DNA of 64,000 nucleotides from Chiua virens (Eukaryota; Basidiomycota; Agaricomycetes; Boletales; Boletaceae), in NCBI GenBank assembly GCA_019787685.1, contig JAHNUO010000027.1, forward strand, positions 368,531-432,530, in the 5' to 3' direction. The notes beneath the pieces were generated by a model. The model made no database searches and was not told where the DNA came from. It saw only the letters and a program-made list of their open reading frames with translations. How positions within the stretch are numbered: the first letter of the stretch is position 1; every line of letters begins with the position of its first letter. Below, in pieces: positions 34,331 through 45,700 of the stretch. The translations under genes and the position numbers were made by a program.

Positions 34331-35036
34331 AAAGCGTCCGAGCCTTACATGTCTTCAACTTCATGATAGCCGCCTCGTAGTCTCGTACGCACAAGGAGCC
34401 TTTTTATCGTTCATGTGCTAGAAGCTCAATATCGCTGGTTTGAGAATTTCAAAGAGGTGCGTCGTTCGCAAGCCTTGCAGCATAATCTAACAACACAAGT
34501 GCGGATTCCTAGGTACATTTCTACCGTTTTATTGACAATGTCTTGATGTCTGAGGCTTTTACTGGAGCCCCGCCGATGAACTGACCAGGAAATCAAAAAC
34601 TAAACTTAGGCAAGTCCGGCGGCATACTCACGTCCTGTGTTCTTCCTTTTGAATCATGCTTATATGGGTTTTTCTCTGCCGGGTTTGGAGATTGGGGTTT
34701 ATATTTAGTGTCAGTATCAGATGTACTTGAATTCTTGTGCCAAGGTTGTTAGAACAAGTCAAAAATGATAGTGGAATATATTATGACTTACTGTTTTTCG
34801 GGCAGTAGACTTGGTGCGTCGACGGCCCACCACTTTTCGGGAGGTAGACTTGCTACGACGCGCCGGTTTGTCGACAGGGCTCATGGTCGAGACGATGCTG
34901 CGTACTCCACAGCCCGGGCGCCCGTAAGTACCCTCGAAGCCCAGGCATGGTTTATAGTCGTTCTCGGTAAAGTCCGGCTCGGGTAAGTTGTCATTCAACT
35001 CCACAACTCGGACGTCAAGTTGGACCGTCAAGGGCG
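34331..35036. other. Intergenic upstream of the WW-domain membrane-protein gene
   Basis: No gene recognised. A 90-codon frame on the minus strand (35031-34759) contains basic repeats but lacks a domain and is probably chance. Splice-like signals at about 34920 may belong to a leader exon of the plus-strand gene. Confidence 0.3.
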
Positions 35037-37459
35037 ATGCGACGAATCCTTCCGCTCATGCGGCGGCTCCTTTCTGCCGTGCGAAGGCTGTTTCCATTCT
35101 CTCATGCAGTTTTGCGGCTCATCCAAATCCTAACCGCCCTGAAGCAATTCGTACAAGACTATTTCGGACCACCTGGCAAAGTTCCCAGGGTGTCCACAGG
35201 CTCATCCGAGTTCCCAGGATTATCTAGTACGGTGTCCAATCCAGATATTCAAAGTGCTCCGACCCCGTACCATTGCATCACCTCCTCCTTGCCAACTCGA
35301 CACCATGGACCGCAGCAGGAGATGGTCCAGGTATCTCAGGAACCCATCACGCCTGAAGTTACTCTTCCTGCTGTGCCGGAACCTTTCGCGCCAGGGTGGT
35401 TCGAGCGCTACGAGCACCGTCGGCCTGTGTACGTCATGAATCAATTCGATGTGGTGCTTCAATTGAAATGAACCTCGTTCTCGATACAGAGAGCGAAAAC
35501 CCAACAAGGACAAGATTAAAGCCGGCCAAACGAGCTTCTTGGAGTGCGTACGTATTTCACGTAGGCTGGGTGTTGAATTGAGGAATATCTTTGCAGGAAG
35601 GTACCCGACCACTGGGAACGAGTAGTTCATCCTGAAGGTGCACGTTATTACTTCAATGCGAACAAGGTGCGAGGAACACGGTTATGCTCTCCTAAGCGTA
35701 CTAATTTGAAACCTAGAACGTCTTCACAGACGCCGGGATTACAGAGCTTGGTGACCTTAGTGCAGTGGATGCGTGCATCCAATTTCTAAGGGAAAGGGAG
35801 AGCCAACTTGTGTCGAGCAACGACGTTCGAAGTCGTCCTACCCAGCTGGTGATACAGCTGACGGATTCCGAACAATGGGTTTACTATTTCGTAGACCATG
35901 ATGCTCGAGTAGTTTTTTGGGTTGAGGATTTTGATTTAGAGGGGCTTATCCCATCAAACATTCTTGGTGTGACTGAAGACAGTCATATTGGTGAGTGATC
36001 GTGTTGCCCGCCATGCATTACTTCTAACTGGCATGAGATAGTGTATGCCATTGAAGTACAATACTGGTATGTCAATTTCACTCAATTTGGTATATTAATA
36101 TTAAGGTTATGGTAGGCAACATTGTGAACTATATCCCAATTCCATCCCTCTGCTGCAAGAGCACATCACAGAGATGTGGGGTGCTATGTCTTTTGCATAT
36201 ATAGGTTTGATTGGATTTTCTTTAAATCAATTTACAGGCACTCATTCAAGAATTGCATAGATAATGTTACTTCTATAGCACCACTTTCTCCCCTCAATCA
36301 AAATGAACTTGCCAAGATTCTGAGTCTTATGCCATATTTACAAGGTATGTTCTTGATCATGCTATATTTCCAATTCTTGATCAATTCTATACAGCAAGAG
36401 TACCTGCAGCTGATATATATGCTATCTGGATTCTAGGTATGTCAATATTCCAAAAGTTCAATGGCATATAATGACTGTTCATTAGCTCGAGCAATGAGAA
36501 TATTAGGTTGGTTGATAATTTTTGTCTGTAAAAACCAGTCTTATTGTCTTTGTATAGCACGTGCCAAACTCTATCACTTCTATGGGCAACCAGGGGCCCG
36601 TCTTGAAGCAGACATGTCAGTCTATTCACCAGAAGGTGATCACAAAGATGGTGGTCAACCCATTGCCTTTTTCTGTGATTTCTGTTTCTTCTTTGCTTTA
36701 TCTTCACATATCCAAGCATTGAAGTCCATCTGGGTTGATGAAAACATCAACTATGCACAGTGGAGCAAATTTTCCACAAAACTTACAGCTGAATGGAATG
36801 GTTTTGCAATCTATGTAAGTTTTCCCTGTGTTACAAAATGGCATATAAAATTATCACCAGTCTACAGTAATGCTAGCTGTGGACATCAGTTTTCTTTCTG
36901 TTCCCTCTGTGAACAAAGGAAATGTGAATTCACAATCAGTGGCCATTGTAGCAACATATATGTCACTTCTGTGTGTTGTTGGTTCCTTGGTTTCCTCAGT
37001 CCTGCTTTCAGGGAAAATCACAGCCATGGAGACTTCAGCTGAGGTGGTATGGTGTTTTACTTTATTTTATATATTGTGACTGATGTTAGGAAACATGTCC
37101 TAGGCAATGTTCATGCAAAAGATGACTCACTGGAAAGGAGGCATTTTTGTTCTTGGTATCATATGTAGCTTACCCTTTGCACTTGTTCTCTGGAGGTTAG
37201 TTGTGTATGTTTTTCTTTTAATGGACAGCATATTGATGATATCCAAAGCATGGTTTTCTTTGCCTTGGCTTTGGTGTATACCATTTTCCAGAGCACTGAT
37301 ACAGCTTCACTGGGCATCATGACATGTGGTACAGTCATGGTTTCATTTGCATTATCACTCCCAGTCTGGTGGGGGAGAGACTATGGAAGTTTTCCAGAGT
37401 GGCTTTTGGTGTTGAATAGCAGGTCTCAGCAGACCACTGGGCAACAGGAATCAGTATGA
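35037..37459 (+). CDS. Degenerate-WW, multi-pass membrane protein
   Basis: The start at 35037 gives an amphipathic, Leu/Arg-rich N-terminus (MRRILPLMRRLLSAVRR) that I associate with a common agaricomycete family. After a Pro-rich linker and an intron comes a WW-like segment (DHWERVVHPEGARYYFN) in which the second Trp is Phe and the usual Pro is absent. A second similar unit follows (QWVYYFVDHDARVVFWVED). The middle is helical. The C-terminal exons hold several hydrophobic segments (VAIVATYMSLLCVVGSLVSSVLL, GIICSLPFALVLW, MVFFALALVYTIF), implying four to six membrane passes. The TGA is at 37457-37459. The function is unknown. The role of the WW-like part is inferred to be peptide binding if it still folds. 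The 3' exons are noticeably more AT-rich than the neighbouring genes. Confidence 0.7.
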
Positions 37460-37864
37460 AATTAACAGATGGTTATTCTAACACTATGTATGTACATAGT
37501 TATGCAGCACAACTTCCCTACAAAAGACATGTTATATACCACTTGGACTTATTTTTCAAATCTGAGTTGTGTTACTTTAATTTATCCATGTCTGGTATCT
37601 GGAGAGTTTCATCTCGTCTGATTATTCCTTTATAGGATACATGACAACCAGATCCTATAACCACGTGCCAGTGATGTGATGATGCTCTGATTCCATAGCT
37701 CTATGATGACGAACTTCAGATGACACATTGCAACAGGTTTTAAGTTACAATTCCGCCATTTAATAACAGAGAATCACGCGGTGAGCAAGTACGATTACAT
37801 GGAACTGGCCCAAGTCAATCATTACTTCATCTCCTTATCATGGAGGATAGCTTTATATCTGATT
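37460..37864. other. Intergenic, no gene recognised
   Basis: AT-rich, with no notable open frame. It lies between two convergent genes, so it should contain their 3' ends. The end of the minus-strand gene may extend into it through a further exon ending LHDKEMK near 37826. Confidence 0.3.
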
Positions 37865-39358
37865 TCACCCCACCAATGTACTGGTTGTGGAATCAGAATA
37901 GCCAAGTCGGCAAGACATTGTCACACTCACGTCTTTCGCTCTCGAGTTGACATATGACGACTCGGACTTGGAGCTCATGGGGCTGAAACTCATCACCTCC
38001 GGGTCATACAACGGCGGTAACACCGCTCCTTGCATCTGCGGTTCATACCCCATATAGGCTTGTGGTTGGGACATCGCTGGCATCATCAGGGGCTCTGGCA
38101 TAGTACTCATGCCACTATAGAGGTCACTGAAATTCGGTGGTGTACCTTGAACAGTGCTGCCACATTCTGTTAGTGAGATAACCCGAAGGGAATTCCATTA
38201 GATCGTACCGAGGAGCCTGAGGATGGACATGCTTCCCCAGGCCTGCGTCATTCGCGCCCGCTGGGACATCACGCTATGCATCAAGGTCGGTTCGAGTTAG
38301 TGAGAACGGCTGGGTTGAAACGAAACCACTAGCAACACAGAGCAGGCTCACCGCGTTTTGGGGTTCATCTTGTTGAAACGCACGTCGACTTAGACAACTA
38401 CCCATGAAGATAATGGATAGAAGGGAACAGAATTCAGCGCTCACGGCAACCGAGTAATTGCTGACTCGGAACACGTGCCCCTTGTCGCTTCCCAACTTTG
38501 GGTCGAGCTGATTCATCACTGGCAGAGTGATGCGGCCGAACAGATAGAATTCATGATCATGATCAGATCACATTTCGCCGGCAATTTAATACCGGCTCCA
38601 CGGATACAGTATTCCCCATGCATACACAAAGTATCCCGCAGTTTCATGGCTAGCTTCCAGAAATTGCGTCCGGCGTTTCGCGTCAACGGAGCATGACAGT
38701 ACATACTTCAACCAATCTAATCGTACAAAGAGAGACATGACACCCGATCAGAGCGCGGTATCTTACTTCTTGATCGCCATGTAAAAAGGGTTGGCGTCTT
38801 TTTTCGCCCCACCAATGAACTAACCGCGACGCGGAGTCAGACGTGAAGTAGCACGCAATGCCCAGAAGAACTAGAAGGGGTCGCCACTTACATCCCTCGC
38901 TCTTTCTGTCCTTTGTCTGGCCGCTGGCAATGGAGACGCTGAGGTCACTGGGAATGGACACATCGTTACCCTCTCGCGCTAGGCATCGTCAGTTATACAT
39001 GATAACTGAGGAGGACAGCAGTCATTATACAAACCAGACACACAGTACTGATCGTTTCGTCCACATAAAAGTAGCATCCAGTAAAATTTGTAAATTCAAA
39101 GGTGGACATCGCATGCAAACTGACCGTTCAAGTCTGACTACTTCGACATGACCTAGACGTTCATCACGGTGAGATGATTTTTCTTCCAACGAAATAGACG
39201 AATCTTACTCTCGGTAACGTCAGTAGGCGCTTTATCCGGGTCTCCCTGTCACAGTCCTTCCATGTTAGTAACCGTAGCAACGTGAAACTCGAAGCCGCAG
39301 AGTCACTCACCCCGCTGTCAGCCTGAGGCTGGGGCTGTTTGCTTGGGTTGCTATCCAT
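37865..39358 (-). CDS. Hypothetical low-complexity protein (uncertain model)
   Basis: The start at 39358 gives MDSNPSKQPQPQADSG, ending at a GTGAG donor. An exon GDPDKAPTDVTE is joined by a plausible CAG acceptor. The distal part (38110-37865 plus the preceding exon) is rich in Pro, Met, Gln and Ser (PLMMPAMSQPQAYMGYEPQMQG) with an N-terminal extension TVQGTPPNFSDLYSG. The connecting exons between 39200 and 38290 are not clear, and two genes or a decayed gene are possible. No domain or signal peptide is recognised. The disordered composition might suit a regulator, but this is a guess. Confidence 0.35.
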
Positions 39359-40552
39359 GATGAATGGTCGGTCGATGGGAACGAGATGGGGGTGAGCTGG
39401 AAAGAGGAATGCGTGGTCAACACTTGTGACTTATGGGCGGCAGAGCGATGCCAAAAAGAAAAGGGTGACGCCACTTTCCAGTAATGTGAGGGGAACGTTT
39501 CAATTGATGGAAAAGATAAAGCAGGGTTGTCAATGTGTGCGATCCCGTTCTTACTACGTCCCACTGATGGATGGAGTCAAACCCTTTGACTCGGAGCTCT
39601 GCGGCCTCCAACGTCTCTGGGAGTCTGATTTCGTTCTACGACATGGTTGAAAGACATTTCATCATTGGACTCGCGTTTACCGTCCTGCAGAGCACCCGAC
39701 TTAGATTGGTGCAGGGTACGTTGGATTATCGTCAATATGCCGTGCGCACGTCACATCATATTTTGGGACTTATCGCATGCTGCGCTGATGCTGGAGCGTT
39801 GGACAACTAAATCTGGACAAATGGCAGAGTGTTAGTAACGCATGAATCGACGAAATCAAGATGATGGTGGAGTGCTTACGCACGAAACAAGTTAGATAAA
39901 CCAAGAGACCTGCCAGAAGCGGTCACGATGGTATCATGATCTCAGGTTGTGGGAACCTGACTCGGCGCGTTGCTCGGATCTCATGGTGTGGCTGTGGAGG
40001 GAAAGGCCGGGCCTCGTCCCGTAAGCAGACCCTTGGTAGGGAGACAGTCGTTCCTGGCCGAAGTTCTAGTAGGAATTGCTAGTAGGGACCAATCGAAGCA
40101 TGCAAGGAAAGTTTACACTGGCGGCCAACAGGTCGCACAAAGTACATGCCCTTCGTCGACGAACGGTGTGGGCGGCGGCCGGGGTCGCGGGCTTGTCGGA
40201 TGACCCAACTTGATTCCAACTTTTCGGGTCGAGAAAGTGAGGCTCTCCTCTGGCGTACGCAAATTTACCATACTTTTGGATAACTTATCTTTATCGCTTA
40301 TCCCTTGTCCACGTGCGCACGCGCGTCAAGTAGGAACGAACCCCACTGGCAGAACTCCAAGGTACATTATCATCTCATCATCTCATCTCCATCGATTTGC
40401 TTGAGATAGTATGACGACTCGTGTGATATCGATGATATAACGGTCGTAGTTGTCCAGAGGACCAAGAACGAATAAATCTTGAAAGATGTACAATCTAATC
40501 ATGCGAAATACAGCCATAAATAGTTGGCGGAGCTCCCGCGGTCCAAGCGGCT
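39359..40552. other. Intergenic, no gene recognised
   Basis: Scattered short frames only. At about 39660 a short run (ATCATTGGACTCGCGTTTAC) resembles part of the EI24-like gene at 8345, but nothing around it extends the match. The right end is the 3' flank of the oxidoreductase gene. Confidence 0.3.
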
Positions 40553-42320
40553 TCATGGTGCAAACCTTGGTCGGAATGGCCCAGATGGTCCAAACCAGTT
40601 TCCAGAGAGCTGGGAGAGACATGAATCTGGACCATCGTGGAAGAGAAATGATGGTGCTCACCATCAAATTCCAGTATGCCCACGGGAATAGATCCTGGGA
40701 AACACCGGAAACAATCAGTCGCACTATCCGGGAAAAGGATCGCGGGTGCGTACCTTCTTCAAATGGTAAAAGAACCTGTATGTCGGCTGGTCAACATACA
40801 TAGATCAAGTTGACTCATCAGAGGAGCTGACCTTCGTGGCTGCGCTTGATCACCGAGGAAGGCGGAGAATGTCTCCACCGGCTCCAAACCATACTTGAAT
40901 TCGGCTAACATTAATTCGCCGTATCCAGTCAGGAGCTACAGCAGAGGTCAGAGCGACGGATGTAACACAACACAAATCTTGCTAACCGGGCAGCACGTAT
41001 AGCCACTATATTTGGCGCTACTAATGTTCCCGGTGTCCATCATCGAGAACAGATTTTCGGTGAGTACGGGGACCTGCGATGTTATAGCTGCCGTCGTCTT
41101 GCTGGTAGGCAAGGAAGAGCAGTCCCCCACGGCAAAGATGTTGCTGAACTCGGGATTCGCATGTTGAAGGGTCGCAGGATTGACATCCACCCATCCAGCA
41201 GCGTCAGCAACTGGGGAGCGTTTGATGAAATCCAATGGTCCCATGGGAGGCACCGCGTGTAAAAGTGAGTATTCGCGGTCGATAGTGCTACCGTCAGGCT
41301 TCTTGAAGATTGCCTTCCGATTTGGCACATCGATTGCAACGAGGTTGTGTCCGAATTCAGCGGCAACTCCTCTTTTGAGTCGCAGGGCGTTCAGCGCTTC
41401 CGAGTATTTCTTTACACTGAACATGGACGGCATTCCTGTCATAAATGTGACGTTGATATCACTACCTCTGCCAGATTGCCTGTATTGATCCCAGGCCATC
41501 CACATGATCTTCTGAGGAGCTGAGTTGCATTAGTCAAGAACGTATCGCTTTTTGAAAAATCCAATCACCTCCAGCACATTTGATTACACCCGCCGGCTGT
41601 GTGAAGATTGCGTTTCCATGTTGCAAAGAACTGATGTTTTCCCAAGTTTTGTCACACGCGTCAAAAGAGTAAATAGAGGATACGCCGGAGGTGGGATCAG
41701 CAAGGGCTTGAGACAAGCCTGGGATGGCGTCCCAGTTGGTCTTCAAACCCGCTGCAATTACTAGCGCTTCATACGTTATCGAACGACCTGTTGAAGTTGT
41801 TACGGATGAAGTCGTGGGTGAGAACGTGGCAACGTTTTCTCCGATATGTGCGATGTGAGGTGGGAATAATGAAGTAAGGGGGCGTCTGAACTCATGTTTG
41901 GAGCTGAGCCCTGCGCCAACAAGGGTCCTGGGGACGATGAGGGATGGATCATCACGGCCGAGAGGATAAACTTACCAACCGGGCTATAATGAAAGCGAGA
42001 AATCAACCATGTGAGCTTTGACAATGTAAGCCAGTGCCACGTGTCCTACCTGGTAATAGTGGAATTGGGCCGCATCTAAAACGACAATGTCATCATGGTT
42101 CAGGGATTTGCCGGACGCCATAAAACGATTGTAAATTTGATTTGCGACAGTCAATCCTCCGGAACCTACGCAAAATTAGCAGTGGATTGCTTATCAGAAA
42201 CAGAAGGAACTCACCTCCACCGACGACGACGACCTTGAACTTGTCCTTGGTGGTTGTGCTCGCGAATCGAACATGTCGAGCAGTTTGCCGCAAGAAATGA
42301 GAGCCGTAAAGGGTGAACAT
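40553..42320 (-). CDS. Mitochondrial sulfide:quinone oxidoreductase
   Basis: The N-terminus (MFTLYGSHFLRQTARHVRFAS) is basic and looks like a mitochondrial presequence. The first exon ends in VVVVGGG and the next begins SGGLTVANQI, forming the GxGxxG FAD-binding loop. Later exons give TYEALVIAAGLKTNWDAIPGL, KCAGAPQKIMWMAWDQYR, NIFAVGDCSSLPTSKT (second FAD motif) and GYTCCPLLTGYGELMLAEF. The Cys in KCAGAP and the Cys in the GYTCCP segment correspond to the redox-active pair of the eukaryotic enzyme. The last exons give LFPWAYWNLM and WFGPSGPFRPRFAP before TGA at 40555-40553, a typical C-terminus. Role: oxidises H2S at the inner mitochondrial membrane and passes electrons to ubiquinone. About nine exons with standard borders are seen and no defect. 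It is divergent from the C2-TPR-CHAT gene. Confidence 0.93.
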
Positions 42321-42708
42321 CGATGGCTATGGTCAATTTAGACGTCCAGGAGCAAAGGGACCGAGGGTGGGATATATTCCATAGCGCCAACATTCTGTTG
42401 GTCGCATGTATGTTCGTGGCAACAAATCGAGCAAGAATGACGAAATCATGAGAGCGCGTGACTTGTAACAGATATCCAGTAATATCTTCCCATGAGCCAT
42501 TTGTCGTCGCGTCGCTGGGGGTTCGCGCGATCAATCGATCAACTTTGTATGATCGGTCCGAGTCGTTCTCACCCGCCCCTGAATACCACCGTGATGGACG
42601 CCACATTGCAGTCAGCGTGTATTGCAGCCAAGGGTTTAGGGTAATCCATAACCTTCTCAGGTAGGACCGTCGTCAACACTTCGTTTTCAACAGTGACTCT
42701 TCTCTTGG
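42321..42708. promoter_or_regulatory. Divergent promoter between the sulfide oxidoreductase and C2-TPR-CHAT genes
   Basis: 388 bp separate the two start codons, so both promoters must lie here. No clear TATA box or known binding site was recognised. Confidence 0.5.
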
Positions 42709-45700
42709 ATGTCAAGCACCGGAGCGCATTCAGAGTGTAGTAACACTTCAACGGTGAATATCTGCCTTGCACTGTCGTCTGCAGCTAACTTGTCCTCCAG
42801 TATTGTAGCAACTTGCAGAATACTGAGACCGACACGCGCTCCCAAACTCTGGACTGCCCAAAGCATGATGAAGAGGCGTTGCACTCTACTAGACCAGCCA
42901 AAAAGAGTAGAAAGATCGACCCTACGTCCTTCCCGAGTCCTTTGAACCCCGTGAACGACACTGGGGAGCTAGTTATCGCAAGTACGAACTCCATCTCCAT
43001 GCATCTAGCACAAATTGCTGAAGGCAAAGCTAGGCATCTGGGCGACAGATGTTGCGACTGGTCTTAGACGGATTCCGGCCGGTTTTTACACTGCGGTGCG
43101 ACACAGTGGCTATGAGTGGAGGACGACCAGCAAACCGGTGTTGTTGAACCATGATGCCGTTGAATGGAGCGGGCTCATCCCAATGTGAGTGTCCCGGTCC
43201 ATTCGCCCTCATCCACACGTGGGCTGACAATGTTATGGGTTGCAGACCATCCGATCGCTCTACTAAAGTTTGTTTTGGGATATATGCGGCTTTTGAATTC
43301 CAACCCATGCTAGGTAATGGGGAATTACTTCGAGAGCTGGTGATCAGTGCCGAGGAGTTATGGAATCGTGGCGCCAGTGAATTTTGTGAGTAGCATTGAG
43401 TATTTTACTTGATCCATGCATTCATGCATCCTCGCAGCATTTCCCTTCTCAGACGATGACAAGGTTATATCGCCCTGTTCGTCTCTCTCAGTAATTCTCA
43501 GAGGGTGGAAGTGCGAGAACAGCGAATCGCTAGAGGCAAAGGTTCTTCAACCTCATCGCGTGAGTACTAGCCGATTCATACCAACTTCTTCGTTACAAAG
43601 TGTTTCGGTAGTCAACGACAGAACCACTTGATCAGCTCGAAGAGGTGACAAACCATGGTCACGGTGCTTTCTTGCGCTACCGAAGGCACGGGGAAACACA
43701 AGAACTCAGCCGTTCCATTGACTTGTTTGAGCTCGCACTAGACATTTGCCCTTTGGACCATCCTTGTCGTGCCATCTCTCAATCAAACCTAGCGATGGCA
43801 AAGTTCTTCCGCTACCTGGATGATGACAATGATTCTCTTGATGTCCCCGTCACCTTATATCGCGATGCACTTGCCACTCGTCCCGTAGGCCATCCCGACA
43901 GACCTGCTACCTTGATCCAGTTAGCCACTGTCCTTCTCTCGCGATTCGACGAGCGCCTCCAGGAAGTCGATGCAGCACAAGCTGAAGCATTCCTGCGCGA
44001 GGCTATAAGTCTCACCCCCGCGGAGAGGCATGAGAATAAAGCTGCGGCTTTTCTGCTCCAGATGCACATTGGAGGTACAGAGGGCGATGATCCAGAAATT
44101 GGCCAGATATCCGTGGGGGAGATGTCTACTTCAGCCACCGTAAACGAGAATCCGTGGGCCTATAGTGAGATGCTATTGCACCGCTTCGAACAGTTTGGTG
44201 ATTTAGCGGACCTGCAGTCAGCAATCTCGCTCTTGGAGACAATTGTGACGTCTCCTTTGGTTTTGGACGATAACTATTTCAGAGGATTGACGAGACTCGG
44301 CGGTGCTTTGTTGCATCGATTTCTTCGCCTTGGAGAGCTGAACGACCTCGAGCAAGCAATTGCAAAGTCCACGGAAGCTGTCGAGCGCACCCCTCCTGGC
44401 CACCCGAACAAATCTGATTGCATGAGCAATCTTGCCATCGCGTTAAGAACCCGCTTTGAACGATTCGGCGAGCTGTGTGACCTTGAACAGGCAATTTCGA
44501 AGCTTAGGGAAGCTTTCACGTTCACCGCAGATGGGCGCCCTGATAAACTCCGCATTTTGAATGGTCTCGCCAACTGCTTTCTCACTCGTTTCGAGCAACT
44601 CGGTCACCTGAGCGACCTCGAGGACACTATCTCTAGACTCACGGAAGTCGTCGAGCTCACTCCCGATGAACATCCTGACAAACCTGGTCGCCTCAACAAC
44701 CTTGCCAATTCCTTCCTCGCTCGTTTTCGGCGTCTTGGCGAGCTAGGTGATCTGGACGAAGCGATTTCAAAGCATGAAAAAGCTGTAGTAATCACCCGAA
44801 CTGGTAGCCCTGACAAGCCTAGCTATCTAAGCAACCACGGCTCGTCCCTTCTCACTCGTTTCCAGCGGCTTGGTGAGATGAGCAATCTCGAGGATGCAAT
44901 ATCGATTCTTCGAGAAGCCGTCGAGCTAACCTCTGTCGAACACCCTGACGAACCCGACTATCTGGGGAGGCTCGCATTGGCCTTCGAAACTCGTTTTAAG
45001 TCCTGCAGTAACCCAGTCGACCTCGAGAGAGCTATTTCAGGGTACAGGAAAGCCGTGGAGCTCACGCCTGATGGCCATCGCGCCAAACCCGGTCGCATGA
45101 CCAACTTAGGCGACGCTCTCACCACTCGGTTCCAACAGTTGGGCCAGCAGAGCGATCTGGAGGAAGCAATTTCGAAACATAAGGAAGCTATCAACCTCTT
45201 TCCCGAACACCATCCCGCCATACCTGATTGTCTCAACAACCTCGCCTGCTCCCTTAGCACTCGTTTCGAGCAACTCGACAAACTTGATGACCTCGAGGAC
45301 GCAGTTTCGACCTACAGGAAAGCTATCGAACCCATTCCTGATCATCATCTCCGCAAACCAACCTTTCTGAGAAACCTCGGGGATACCCTCCTCATCCGAT
45401 TCAAACGACTTGGCAAACAAAGCGACCTCGAGGAAGCAATTTCGAGGCTCAGAGACAGCGGCAGACTCACTCCTGATGGCCATGTCAATAAATCTGCCTA
45501 TCTGGGAAGCTTGGGTAGTTCCCTTCTCGCACGTTTCGACCGACTAGGGGAGTTGGACGATTGCGAGGAAGCAATTTCAAGGCTCAGGGAAGCAGATAAG
45601 GTCACTGCTAACGGGCATGTCGACAAGTCTGGCCATATTAATAACCTTGGGAACGCGTTTTATGCTCGTTTCAGCCGATTTGGTGGGTTGAGCGACCTCG

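Noticed and set aside
34759..35031. 90-codon minus-strand frame with basic repeats
   Set aside because: It overlaps the leader of the plus-strand membrane-protein gene and shows no family resemblance.
39571..39810. Third EI24-like fragment (IIGLAFTV)
   Set aside because: The similarity spans only about 20 bases and nothing around it extends the match. It could be coincidence.
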